A stretch of DNA of 64,000 nucleotides from Polytrichum commune (taxonomy: Eukaryota; Streptophyta; Polytrichopsida; Polytrichales; Polytrichaceae). The translations under genes and the position numbers were made by a program. The stretch covers positions 18,970,001-19,034,000 of the forward strand of contig OX485809.1 of the NCBI GenBank assembly GCA_950295325.1, written 5' to 3'. The notes beneath the pieces are model-generated. The model was not told the DNA's origin, searched no databases, and worked only from the letters and a program-made list of their open reading frames with translations. Of the stretch, positions 10,851-22,060 are shown in pieces. Within the stretch, counting starts at the first letter, position 1; the number at the start of each line of letters is the position of its first letter.

Positions 10851-11221
10851 TTATTTTTTGGTTCGGGAAACCTTGGTAACACCTAAGGTGTGGAACGGAT
10901 GAACATATTATCAATGCGTGCATGCCATACATATTCAATACAGAAAGTTATTTATGTCCCGCATGAATAGAATGGCATATTGTTAGGTTAAAGTAGGCGG
11001 CGGGAATCCGCTTTTCAAAGAGAATCCAAGGGATTTTGAACCACGGTAGAGGAGTACTTAAAGCTCTCCCCCCCATTGCAGAGCTATTTTTTGCGGGAGA
11101 CACCAAGTGTGCGCTCCAGACACCCGACGGAGGGCGCTCGAGCCAGTTTCCTGTGCGTGAACCGTACACTCATAGGTGGCAGACAACCTTATCCCGCAAA
11201 TACCGCCGCAAATACCGGGGG

Positions 11222-12074
11222 TTTACGAACGCGCGTTCGTAAACCTGCAGTGCGCGCATGTGTTTGTGGATGAGATATATCGAGGTTGGTTGGATGTTTA
11301 CGAACGTGCGTTCATAAATACCGCCTTGGCGTATATTTTACATCCATAAATGTATAGACCCAGATACGATTATGCATAGGCACAGACAATATGAAAGTCA
11401 TATACGAACGAGCGTTCGTAAATGTACATTTTGAGCATCCGAAGAACATTGGGAATGTGCAAGAGTTTACGAACGCGCGTTCGTAAATATTGAATGCGCG
11501 TAAACGGTGTATGGTACATACTGAAATGACATTAGAGTTTACGAACGTGCGTTCGTAAGTGACACCGCTTATTTTCAGAATCCATATACTCATGGATATA
11601 AGGGGTATGAAGATGTACATACAATACGATAGTAATTTGCAAATAGAAGGTCGAAAATATCAATGATTTCAGCAGATATACATAAGATGAGCGAGAGTTT
11701 ACGAACGTGCGTTCGTGATTTCCACCTGGGAGTATGTCGATGCATACATCACGCCTCCCTGGGCACGCACACAAATATATATGTATTTACAACAAAATAT
11801 TAGACATAAATACGAACGTGCGTTCGAATTCATTCAAGGAATGTATCTGGACATTGACTGCGGGATGTGGGAAAATGCTCCATTTGCTCCACATACACAT
11901 AGTATGGGCGAGGGATGTGTATTTGGGGCACATGGAATAATACATTCATATGTGTCAATGACTCTCGGAAGTTTTGTGTAGGCATATAGCAGGTATCCCT
12001 GCACAATTGAAACGGTCCATGTTTTAGTTGACATACAGAATGACGGGGAACATTCGAACGCCCGTTCGTATATA
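11222..12074. repeat. palindrome cluster P2 (8 copies, GAAC type)
   Basis: Copies start near 11222, 11298, 11401, 11466, 11538, 11698, 11810 and 12053. Those at 11222 and 11466 are perfect (TTACGAACGCGCGTTCGTAA); several have the central CGCG changed to GTGC or GAGC. Spacing is irregular (65-243 bp), unlike a tandem array. The cluster ends about 160 bp above the ATG of the DUF7869-type gene at 12237. Confidence 0.9.
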
Positions 12075-13525
12075 TGCCCAACTCAAACAGAAGCGTGTCT
12101 GCATGCAGACGATCGTTCTGTTATTCCCACTGTGACTTGTGCTCTATTGTGACTTAGGTTTACTAAAATCTTGTCGTATTTGTGATTGACTTATATATGT
12201 TGTGATTCCATGTTCGCGTCATTAGGTGGGTTTGCGATGGATATGGGAGATAGTGCATTTGAGTTGTCGACGAATGCATCGTTGTCGGATACGGAATGTC
12301 GCCTCTCTTCGCCTTCGGAGGATTATATTCGAGGGGCTAACGTCCTGGGTGTGTCTGGGGATACATCCTCCCATGAATCTTTGGAAGGGCAAGAACATTC
12401 CCAACATTATGAGGATGATAACGACCACATTCCATTGTGTGCCGGTTTCGGGAGGGAGCAGTGGGTGGGCCTTGATGTTGTTCTTCTGAACGAGCATGGT
12501 GTCCCTGTGGCAAATGGCATTTGTAGAAACTCCGATCCCCTTGAATGTATTGATGCCAACCCGCTTGGATTGGATGATGTTGGCGTTTGCATCTTGAATT
12601 CTTTACTTCCGTTGGAAGTCCCGTTGACTTGGAGATTTTCCTTGCGGCGATGGCCCCTGCGTCGAGTTCTCCATGAAGAAGTAAGCTTGTGGGATCATGG
12701 GCGACGGCACAAGCAAACGCAGTCAGCTTTGTTGGCCGCAAGACGTCCTCGCAAAGGTCTGCGCAAATACGATTCTAGTCGCGTGTCTGGCATACAAAAA
12801 GAACGTAGACGGGATTCCATACTTGGAGAGGACTCTATCCGTCAAGTATCCACAAAGGACTGTTGTGCGAAGAAATGTTGTCAATTCTTTCCGCGTGAAA
12901 AAATTAGGTCCCTTCGGCAAGAGATGTGGCTTGCGGATTTTCGTATGAGGTCGGCAAAAAAACTCGAGGTCCACAGAAATTTGCACGTTGACAGCCATGG
13001 CAATAAGGTGGTTACCCTTGAGAATGTGGAAGTGTGTTGCACAGCATGGTATTCCATCCATGCAGTCTCCAAGGCTGATTTTTATAGGTTTAGGAAGTAT
13101 TCTTTGTTGGGACGCCGTTCTCGATTTCATGGCAACTCGGGCACCAAGAAACCTAGAGAGGCTACACTCCAAGCCTCCGCGACACTCTCCACCATCATAG
13201 TCCCGTTGGCCGATGCAATGCCCCACAAGACGAGGACATTGTCCTCCGGGGAGAAAGTTGTCCAAATGGTGTTGCCCACAGGCACAAAATGGAAGAACAT
13301 CTTAACGGACATAAACGAAGTGGGTCGCAAAGCTGGGTGTGGGCCCATTTCTTTGTCCAAGTTGAGTGTAATTAAAAACCAACAGTTTGCGGAGTACATT
13401 TTGAAGAGACCTGGGACAAGTTTGCCAGGTGTACGACGTGTGAAAAGTACAAAGGTCTTCGAGACGCCCATCCTATAGGCACCGAGTCCCATACAAGACA
13501 CCAAAGGAAATACATTGAGCATGTC

Positions 13526-15196
13526 TGTGAGGCCAAACCCCCCACCCTTAAGCGTCCGTAGTCCAAGTAGTGGGTTTGGGCTCACATTCCTCCGCGGTAT
13601 TGGATTTGGACTTGGATGAGTCCATAGTGCAAGGTTCACCCTTCAAGTGGTCTTGGATTTAACTAGCTCCTTCATAAACCCAGCTCCTTCATAAACCCAG
13701 CTTCTTAGCTTCTAACTAAACAAACCCAGCTCCTTCATAAACCCAGCTCCTTCATGAACCCAGCTCCTTAGCTTCTAACTAAACAAACTCAGGTCCTTCA
13801 TAAACCCAGCTCTTTACTTTCTAACTAAACAAACCCAGCTCCTTCATAAACCCAGCTCTTTACTTTCTAACTAAACAAACCCAGCTCCTTCATAAACCCA
13901 GCTCCTTCATAAACCCAGCTCCTTACTTTCTAACTAAACAAACCCAGCTCCTTCATAAACCCAGCTCCTTCATAAACCCACAACTTTGTAGTTATAATCC
14001 CCAACTACCTCACTAATTATTCAAGCCCTTAACTAATCTTCCTACCTAATTTCCCTAATTCTACTAACAACCCCTTTCTAATCACACAATTCTTCTCTAA
14101 TCCTAAAATCCTAAAATCCTAGAGAGGAGAGGGGGAGAGAGAATTTCCTAACTTCACTAAGACTAACTAATCCACACAAGTATATTTTTGCACTCATCAC
14201 AACATCAAGTGCTCAACTCTTAAACATGGAACTTGCAACCACGTGTATTCAAAACATGAACTTTAAGTACCACAAATTGGAATCATGAATTAACTTTAAA
14301 ATCCTTCACGTCAACACTAATTCTACCAAGAGGTCAAGCCCTCTTCAAGGCTAACAAGCCTTGGCTCTCAAACTAAAAACTAAGCACACACATGTGCTCC
14401 AATATGGCTTCCCACACCCACACTTATAACTCGTGGGGTGCCTTGGAGCACAAAGGAAAGAGAGGATGAGTGAGGGAAGAATGAGGGATTATATAGTAAG
14501 CTTGAGGGGGTGAGCACCCTCAAGGCTCACGATAAGCCCTTGAGATTTCCTCCTACTTAGTAGGCGCCAATCCTATCTTCTAAGCCTTCCTCCCTCAAAT
14601 GATCAACAAGGATCCTAATTCGAACATTTAACTAGCCTTGGCTTTCTACCTACCACACTTTACCAAACTTGGGATGCTTCAACCCAAACTTAGCCTCCTT
14701 CGCTTTCCGCCGCCATAACTTTCTCCCCTTACTTTCCCAAATCGTCGCTCACCACTTAATTCAAACCACGATGCTTAACTCGTGATTTGATTGGTGCTTT
14801 GAGAATTTGCTTATCCTCCACCTTGCATTCTTCCTTGGGCCTTCCCCATTAAGTGGCCATGATGAGGTGGTCCACTTGTGCGCTCCATGTGATCCTCCAT
14901 TCATCCCAATTCGAATGCACTTGCCTCTTGAGTCACTTTGGTTGTCTCCATCCATTTGTACTAGCCTACTCACTAACTACTCAATCCAAGTTCTCCTTAC
15001 CTATCCTCATTCACTCAAATCCTTCCGAAGGTAAAAACACAATAACAACTCACATCCTAGCCTCTTACAACATGGTACTTCTAAGACTAACATTTCACTC
15101 TTTTTATATTTTTGTGAAGTAACATGCTACTTCAAAGTGCATCAACTAACGTTTCAAGGGTCTAAGACTAAATGTGGGCACCCTTTTGGGCTCACA
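13526..15196. mobile_element. solo LTR (1671 bp) with 5-bp target duplication
   Basis: The insert begins TGTGAG and ends CTCACA (TG...CA with a 6-bp terminal inversion) and is flanked on both sides by ATGTC (13521-13525 and 15197-15201). Removing it rejoins the exon exactly as in the intact paralogue (EHV then NNQEAHRQ). A 5-bp duplication and TG...CA ends are the signature of an LTR retrotransposon. No gag or pol is inside, so it is a solo LTR or a non-autonomous unit. It holds a minisatellite (13664-13982) and no gene. Confidence 0.9.
13664..13982. repeat. minisatellite inside solo LTR
   Basis: Tandem units based on AACCCAGCTCCTTCATA, alternating with a longer unit containing TTCTAACTAAACA. 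About 15 short units in 320 bp. No coding role. Confidence 0.9.
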
Positions 15197-17109
15197 ATGT
15201 CAACAACCAGGAGGCACACCGTCAAGATTACTACAAGAATCGTGCACTATCCATAATGAGGCCTGCGGAGGTCCTAACTGTCATCCATGATAAAATGGAC
15301 CATGCCAAAACCGCTTGCCCTTGTTATGCACGCAAAATTAAAGCCACGGATGGTCTCTTCAAGTTACCCGTAGCTGTCACAGGTTCGTATGGAATCACAA
15401 ATGTGTTTGAAAGGATTTCCAATGTTTTTGGGTTTGTTTGCCATATGTCAAACTTCATCCGTCTGTTTAGTGGTTATACCATATTTTTGTTGTTCATCCA
15501 TCGTTTTTTTTTCTCAGGTATGATCGCCCACGGCCATGGGGACGTTAAATATGCCCATTATGGTTTGGATTTTTACCCTGGTGATGCCAACCACACGGTT
15601 GGTTCATTTGCAAAACTCTTGCGCGATCTTGAGAAGCTGCCGATTCACTCTTCCCGTGCGCTTTTTGATGGTTGTGGAACGACACCCCTTTACGAGGCAG
15701 TGCTTCAGGGGAAGGAGGTTTGTATGTCGGCATTGCCGGAACCACGTGGAGAACCCATTTGTGCAAAACCATTGCTTCCAACTCTCCATGTTCAACTTGA
15801 TAATTGTGCTAAAGACAACAAATGTCGATATGTGTTTTGTTTTTGGTCATTGCTTGTGGCAAAAGGCATATTCAAAGAGGTGTTTGTGTCTTTCTTGATG
15901 GTGGGGCACACATACGATGACATTGATGCGTCATTTGGACGTTGGAGCATGAAGTTGCATGAAGAGGATTTTCCCACCATACCGCTTCTTATGAAATCAT
16001 ACATGGATTTGGACAATGTGTCCGTAATCCCGCACATGATTGAGGAAGTACCAAATTTCAAGGCCTTCATCAAGCCATACATGCTGAAGGGAGATGACCG
16101 TTTGGTGGGACACACGAAAGCACAACAATTCCGCTTCTATATGAGGGATGATGGTGTCCCTGCTATGCAGTTTAAGCTTTTGTGCACATCTCCTAATTGG
16201 TGTCCGGAGGATGGGATACTCGTGTGGCGTCAGAACAAGGATGGAAAATGTTTGCTCCCGGATGGGGATCCAAAGCCTTGTAAACCCGATCCCATGAAGA
16301 ATGGGCTGGAAATCATCAAAGGCATATCCGGATTCATTGAATATAGGAAAGAGTTGTGTGAGGAAGACATCACCAAACGTGTTAGGAATACTTATGAACA
16401 GTTGATCGCGTATTGGGATCGCATTCGCTCGGCCTTGATGACACTTGGTGGCGACACACGTATAACTTTGACACAAGGATTTTGGCCACAAAGTCGTTTG
16501 ACGGTTGTGGAGTCCGACACCATGTTCTTTGACAATGGAGAGGTCCGTGAAGAGTTCAAAATGGACGAGCATTACGTTGGTCCTGCGCGCAATCGGCCGG
16601 CACCGTCGTTTCGTGTGGGTGTTGATTGCCATGAAGGGTATATGGTCCTCGTACGAGCAGGAGATGAGGAGCACCCCAAGCCAATTTGGTTGGTGAAAGC
16701 ATTGTCTTCACCCAATTTTATCCGAACTAGCCCCAACTTTCATCAAATTGAAGTGGAATATTGCCGTCCTAGCACCAAAGACCAGAACGTTCTCCGGACC
16801 TATTTAGGTTGGGACACCAAAAAGAATTTCAAGTGGACAGTGGACTCAGCATATGGACCGGTTTGGATAAACACGGATACCATACTTTGTGCTTGGAAAC
16901 CGCGTAAGGGCTCTAAATCGGAAACAATGACCATCCCCCAAAAACATATAGATTTTGCCAAAGACAACCTGGCACGTATTGCAGCTGTGGAAAATGAAGC
17001 CGAGAATGGATATGAAGCGGAATATGGAGACGGGGAAACATAACATAAGTTGGATTTAATGGCTCAACGTAGGGGGACTTTATAGACTTGGTATTATTGC
17101 AATTATTAA

Positions 17110-17211
17110 CACTATATTTGTTAATTGGAGACTTTGGAAAGTCTCAAAATAAATTGGACCCGTAGTTTCGGATGCGAATATTGTGAACGTAGGGAACATG
17201 GGGAACAATGG
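17110..17211 (+). repeat. left terminal inverted repeat of copy 2
   Basis: Starts CACTATATTTGTTAATTGGA, contains the palindrome GAGACTTTGGAAAGTCTC and extends to about GGGAACATG at 17200. The same order of blocks appears inverted at 34669-34767. Confidence 0.8.
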
Positions 17212-17764
17212 CAACATAATGTTCGAAAGATCCATATGTGATGAATATATATGTTTCTAAATATAGTAATTATTTGGGGGATAATCAAAACTACGCCAAC
17301 ACAATATTCCAATGTCACAAATTCACAATTATTTTGTATTTTTGATTTTGTATTGAACAAAATTAATGAATCTATAAATAGCCATCTGATTTTATATCTA
17401 GGGACTCTTGGATGCGTATCCCAAACATAACATCTTAGCCAATTGTGGGTGAATTGAACGGCACATCCCAAACGCAACAATATTAAAATAATTTGACAGT
17501 GTGTATAAGAAATTGCAAATTAGCATCTGCAATATAATTATATAGTTTGGACTCCACATCCGTAAACACAAACATATAAAAAACATTTGATAGCGCATGT
17601 GAAGTTGGATTCCACATCCGTAAATCAATACAATCATGATATATAATTGTAATCTATAAAATTGCTATAAAATGTGTCTAATATAGTATTCGACCCCAAT
17701 GTCATATATTTCATGAAAAACCAAGACACATTTCAAATAATTGTGGTCCAACCCTACGTCAATA
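17212..17764. other. subterminal spacer with half-palindromes
   Basis: Non-coding. Two copies of CCACATCCGTAAA (about 17553-17565 and 17611-17623) are half-sites resembling the system's palindrome, and CCCAAACGCAAC near 17467 resembles, inverted, TACGTTTGGGATGTGCC near 34470. These look like subterminal binding repeats. Confidence 0.55.
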
Positions 17765-20700
17765 TCATTCTCCATCTTCATCTTCAGCTTCATTTCCATT
17801 CTCGACATCGTTTTCTGCAGCAGCAATATGTGCCAAGTTGTCTTTGGCAAAATCTATATGTTTTTGGGGGATGGTCATTGTCTCTGATTTGGAACCTTTG
17901 CGTGGTTTCCAAGCACAAAGTATGGTATCTGTGTTTATCCATATTGGTTCGTATGCTGAGTCCATTGTCCATTTGAAACCTTTTTTGGTGTCCCACCCTA
18001 AATATGTGCGGAGCACATTTTGATCTTTGGTGCTGGGACGGCAATATTCCACCTCAATTTGATGAAAATTTGGGCTAGTTGGAACAAAATTTGGTGATGA
18101 CAATGCTTTTACCAACCAAATCGGTTTAGGGTGCTCCTCATCTCCAGGACGTACGAGGATCATATACCCTTCGTAGCAATCAACAGCCACACGAAATGAT
18201 GGAGCCGGACGATTACGAGCTGGGCCAACATAATGGTCGTCCGCTGCGAACTCTTCACGGATGTCCCCATTGTCGAAGAACATGGCCTCAGATTCCACGA
18301 TTGTCACTCGGCTTTGTGGCCAAAAACCTTGTGTCAAACATGAATGTGTTTCGACATCGGGTGCTAGCAATGCTGAGCGAATGCGATCCCAGTACGTAAT
18401 CAATGGTTCGTGGGTATCCCGAACACGCCTTGTGATGTCTTCCTCGCACAATTCTTTCCAATATTGGATGAATCCGGATATACCTTTGATGATTTCTGGT
18501 CCATTCCTCATGGGGTTGGGTTTGCAAGGCTTCGGCTCCCCATCAGGTAGCATACATTTGCCTTCTTCGTTTTGGCGCCATACGAGTATCCCTTCCTCTG
18601 GACCCCAATCCGGGGAAGTGCACAAAACTTTGAATTGCATGGCCGGCAAACCATCATCACGCATATAGAATCGGAATTGTTGAGCCTTGGTATGGCCCAC
18701 TAAACGGTCACCTCCCTTAAGAATGAATGGTTCGATAAACGCTTTGAAATCGGGCACTTCTTCAATCAAATGCGGGATGACTGGCACATTATCCAAATCC
18801 ATGTATGATTTCATGAGAAGAGGAATCGTCGGAAAATCCTCCTCGTGCAACTTCATACTCCAACGTCCAAATGAAGCGTCAATGTCATCATGCGTGTGGC
18901 CAACCATCAAAAAAGACACAAACACTTCTTTGAAAATGCCCTTGGCTACGAGCAATGACCAAAAACAAAACACGTATCGACATTTGTTGTCTTTGGCACA
19001 ATTGTCCAGTTGCACATGTAGAGTTGGAGGCAAAGGTTTAGCAAGAACGGTTTGTTCAGGCGGTTCTTGCAGTGACGATAGACATACTTCTTTCCCCTCT
19101 AGCACAGCCTCATAAATCGGTGTTGTTCCACATCCAACAAAAAGAGCGCGAGAGGATGATGTTGGCGGACTCTCAAGATCTCGTAGAAGTTTTGCAAAAG
19201 ACCCTACGGTATGATTGGCGTCGCCTGGATAGAAATCCAAGCCATAATGTGCATACTTGACGTCCACATGGCCATGTGCGATCATACCTGAATTAAGACA
19301 TACAAATGAGAAGTACATTCCAATATCATTTATAATAAGGAAATTCAATTTTTCCGCAAGCAGGCCAAGAAAATGAACAAACACTTACGGATGTACATCC
19401 GTAACTCTTAACGATGAGTATGTGGGTTCGCAAAAAAAATGTGAAAACCAACGAACCTGTGACAGATATTGGGAGCTTGAAATATCCATCTGTAGCCTTT
19501 ATTTTCCGTGCATAACAAGGGCACGCAGTCTTCGCATGGTCCATTTTGTCATGAATGATTGTCAAAACCTCATTCGGCCTCATTATCGATAATGCGCGAT
19601 TCTTGTAGTAGTCTTGACGGTGTGCCTCTTGGTTGTTGACATGCTCAATGTATTTCCGTTGATGTCTATTGTGCGACTCAGTCCCTATGGGATGTGCATC
19701 TCGAAGGCCCTTGTATTTTTCACAAGCAGAACACCTGGCAAACTTATCCCCAGGCCTCTTCGTAATGTACTCTGCAAATTGTTGATTCTTTATCACACTC
19801 AATTTTGACAACGAAATCGGCCCACATCCAGCCTTTTCGCCAACCTCATTAACATCCATAAGTATGTTCTTCCATTTTGTCCCTGTAGGCAAAACCATCT
19901 GGACAACCTTTTCCCCCGACGGCAGAGTCCGTGTTTTGTGTGGCATCGCATCTGCTAATGGCATAATGATGGTTGATAGTGTTGCAGCTGCTTGGAGTGT
20001 TGCCTCCCTGGGCTTCTTTGTACCAGAGTTGCCATGGAACCGAGAACGCCGTCCTTGCAGCGAGTAGTTCCGGAACCTATAAAAATCTGCCTTTGAAACT
20101 GCATGTATAATGTACCATGCCGTGCAGCATACCTCTATATTTTCCAAGGTCACAACCTTACGACCTTCGGCATCAAAGTGCATGTTGCGATGGACTTCAA
20201 GTTTCTTTGCAGATCGCATCCGAAAGTCCGCAAGCCACATCTCTTGTCTCAAAGATTTGATTTTGTCACGGGGAAATAGTTGGCAACACATTTTTGCACA
20301 ACAATCCTTTGTTGCTACGGACCTAATAGATGTGTCTCCCAATGTTAGATCTCGACGACGTTGCGTGGGTTCACGGGGCACGCGAACGGAATCATATTTA
20401 CGCCGACCTTGTCTAAGACGCATTGTGGCGAACAAAGTCTTTTGTATTTCCTCAAAACGACGTGCATGATTCCACAAGCTGACACCATCGTGAGGAACAC
20501 TTCGCAACGGCCATCGACGAAGAGAGAATCTCCAACCAGGAGGTACTTCCAATGGATGTAAGGAGTTCAAAATGCACACCCCAACATCTTCCTCCCCAAG
20601 GGGATTTGCATCAATACAGTCCATAGGATTTGAGTTCCTACAAACACCATTGGCCACGGGGACGCCGTATCCATTGACTATGACAACATCAAGATCAATC

Positions 20701-20861
20701 CATTGTTCCCGCGAATAACCCTCACATGTTGGTATGAAATCATCCTCTGCATTGGCGACACCAATTGTAGTTTCATGTTCCATAACACCTTCAAATTCGC
20801 TAGCATAGCTTGACGCTTCCGAAGAGAACTCGAATGCACTATCTCGGACGTTGGAATCCAT
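17765..20861 (-). CDS. DUF7869-type transposase-like protein, intact copy
   Basis: Two exons, 20861-19457 and 19287-17765, with a 169-bp GT-AG intron; 2928 nt, 975 aa, no stop. ATG 20861 was chosen because it aligns with the start of the paralogue at 12237 and similarity is lost before it. The N-terminal ~100 residues are acidic and variable. Next come a Cys-rich module (KDCCAKMCCQLF) and VCCTAWYIIHAVSKADFYRFR. Then the core: HDKMDHAKTACP (about residue 450), HVQLDNCAKDNKCRYVF and VGHTHDDIDASFGRWS. This Asp pattern with LDN...NK and GHTxDDID matches, from memory, the DUF7869 family found in many eukaryotic repeats, and suggests an RNase H-like transposase or nuclease. The C-terminus is about 450 residues of unknown fold. 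Cluster P3 lies directly upstream, and the divergent partner gene is at 27634. Confidence 0.85.
19385..19404. repeat. intronic palindrome variant
   Basis: TTACGGATGTACATCCGTAA is a perfect 20-bp palindrome inside the intron of the DUF7869-type gene. The homologous intron of copy 1 (15383-15517) has none. Confidence 0.9.
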
Positions 20862-21002
20862 GGCCACTACAAGTGACCCACATGAAGAGTATGTCAAAAT
20901 ATCCCATTCAATAAATGTCATGGATAGTCCTAACGCTTATTGTCAATGAAACACAATGTCAACAATAGTGGATTTCATGGCCTGGAAACAAAGACACATT
21001 GG

Positions 21003-22045
21003 TATACGAACGCGCGTACGTATATCTCCATGTAACAACATTATCAGTGCAAGCACGCGCATACATATGTCTTTATTTGTTCATAGTCGGCGGAAAGGTC
21101 CAGACAACAAAAACATGACAGTTTTATGGGCGCGCACCCGTAAATCTCTTCGTGGTCAAAGAGGTCAATATCATGCGCAAATGTTTTCGCAAACTATACA
21201 ACATAGGTATACGGACGTGCGTCCGCAAACATCCGAATGTCAAAAGTCAGTGTTGTGCAAGACACACAGAGGTTTAGGAAACCAAGATGTCCAGGTGCCA
21301 GGTTCCTACTGTGTATTATGAATGTCAAAATATTATACTATGACACATAGGGTGATGTAAGCTTAGGGTTTAGGGATCTTATACCTCCATTGACCGTACA
21401 GTCTCAATGTAATATTCTACATGGCACATAGTGAAAAGTATGGAACCAAAGGTTTGCAGGTTTACGGATGCGCGTCCGTAAACCTCTCTGTACCTCATTA
21501 CTAGCACAAATAGGTTTAGGTTACTGGACGTGAGTCAGAAAATTTTCATGACAATACAGTCTCGTTGGTATACTATACATGGCAAGTGGTCATGATATCA
21601 GCTCAGGTGCAATACCGAACAATGGAACAAAAAGGTGCAAAAGTTTACGGACGCGCGTCCGTAAACCTCAATGTAGATGAAATAGGTCAAGTATAATTCT
21701 CACTGCAATAGATATCCAATCAAGCAAGAGGTTAAAGGTTTACGGACGCGCGTCCGTAAACCTTAATGTACATGAAATAGCTGAAGTATAATTCTCACAA
21801 CAATAGATATCCAATCAAGCAAGAGGTTTAAGGTTTACGGACGCGCGTCCGTAAACCTCAATGTAAATGAAATAACTCAAGTATAATTCTCACAAAAATA
21901 CATATCCAATCAAGCAAGAGGTTTAAGGTTTACGGACGCGCGTCCGTAAACCTCAATGTACATGAAATAGCTCAAGTGCAATTCTCATAGAAATAGATAT
22001 CCAACCAAGCAAGAGGTTTAAGGTTTACGGACGCACGTCCGTAAA
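21003..22045. repeat. palindrome cluster P3 (8 clear copies, mostly GGAC type)
   Basis: Copies start near 21003 (GAAC type, nearest the gene), 21209, 21461, 21644, 21739, 21834, 21929 and 22024; decayed ones lie near 21122 and 21523. The perfect form is TTACGGACGCGCGTCCGTAA. The cluster begins about 140 bp above the ATG at 20861. Confidence 0.92.
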
Positions 22046-22060
22046 CCTCCGTGATTTGCG
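21580..22060. repeat. 95-bp tandem array carrying the palindrome
   Basis: The last five palindromes of P3 are exactly 95 bp apart (21644, 21739, 21834, 21929, 22024). The intervening DNA is nearly identical (CTCAATGTA...GAAATAGCTCAAGTATAATT...AATCAAGCAAGAGGTTTAAG), so the whole unit was amplified, not just the palindrome. Confidence 0.93.

Larger units (their letters stand above)
8150..11221. other. central non-coding spacer of copy 1
   Basis: About 3 kb between the two divergent genes of copy 1. It has no convincing gene. It holds a CTCAAG/CTCTAA-rich stretch (8690-8830), a GGGGGGAT microsatellite (about 9120-9153), two decayed terminal-repeat copies (9317-9353, 9821-9873), a telomere-like run (10198-10224) and AT-rich microsatellites (10560-10850). 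The frames at 8840-9212 are low-complexity proline or glycine strings. Confidence 0.6.
12237..17043 (+). pseudogene. DUF7869-type transposase-like gene, copy 1, broken by 1-nt deletion and LTR insertion
   Basis: Exons by comparison with the intact copy at 17765-20861 (about 80-85 percent identical protein by eye): 12237-13525, 15202-15382, intron 15383-15517 (GT-AG), 15518-17043. A one-base deletion near 13417 (CCTGGGACAAG where the other copy has CCTGGGGATAAG) shifts the frame, and a 1671-bp solo LTR splits the exon at 13525/15202. Conserved parts: Cys-rich N-terminal module (KDCCAKKCC), MDHAKTACP, LDNCAKDNKCRYVF and GHTYDDIDASF, the acidic residues of an RNase H-fold core. The downstream part from 15202 stays fully open. 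Cluster P2 lies just upstream. There are 66 bp between its stop and the CACTA-type repeat at 17110. Confidence 0.85.

Noticed and set aside
17110-17211. Right end of copy 1 rather than left end of copy 2
   Set aside because: The CACTA orientation points rightward, and its inverted partner is at 34767, so it opens copy 2. The true right end of copy 1 was not found.
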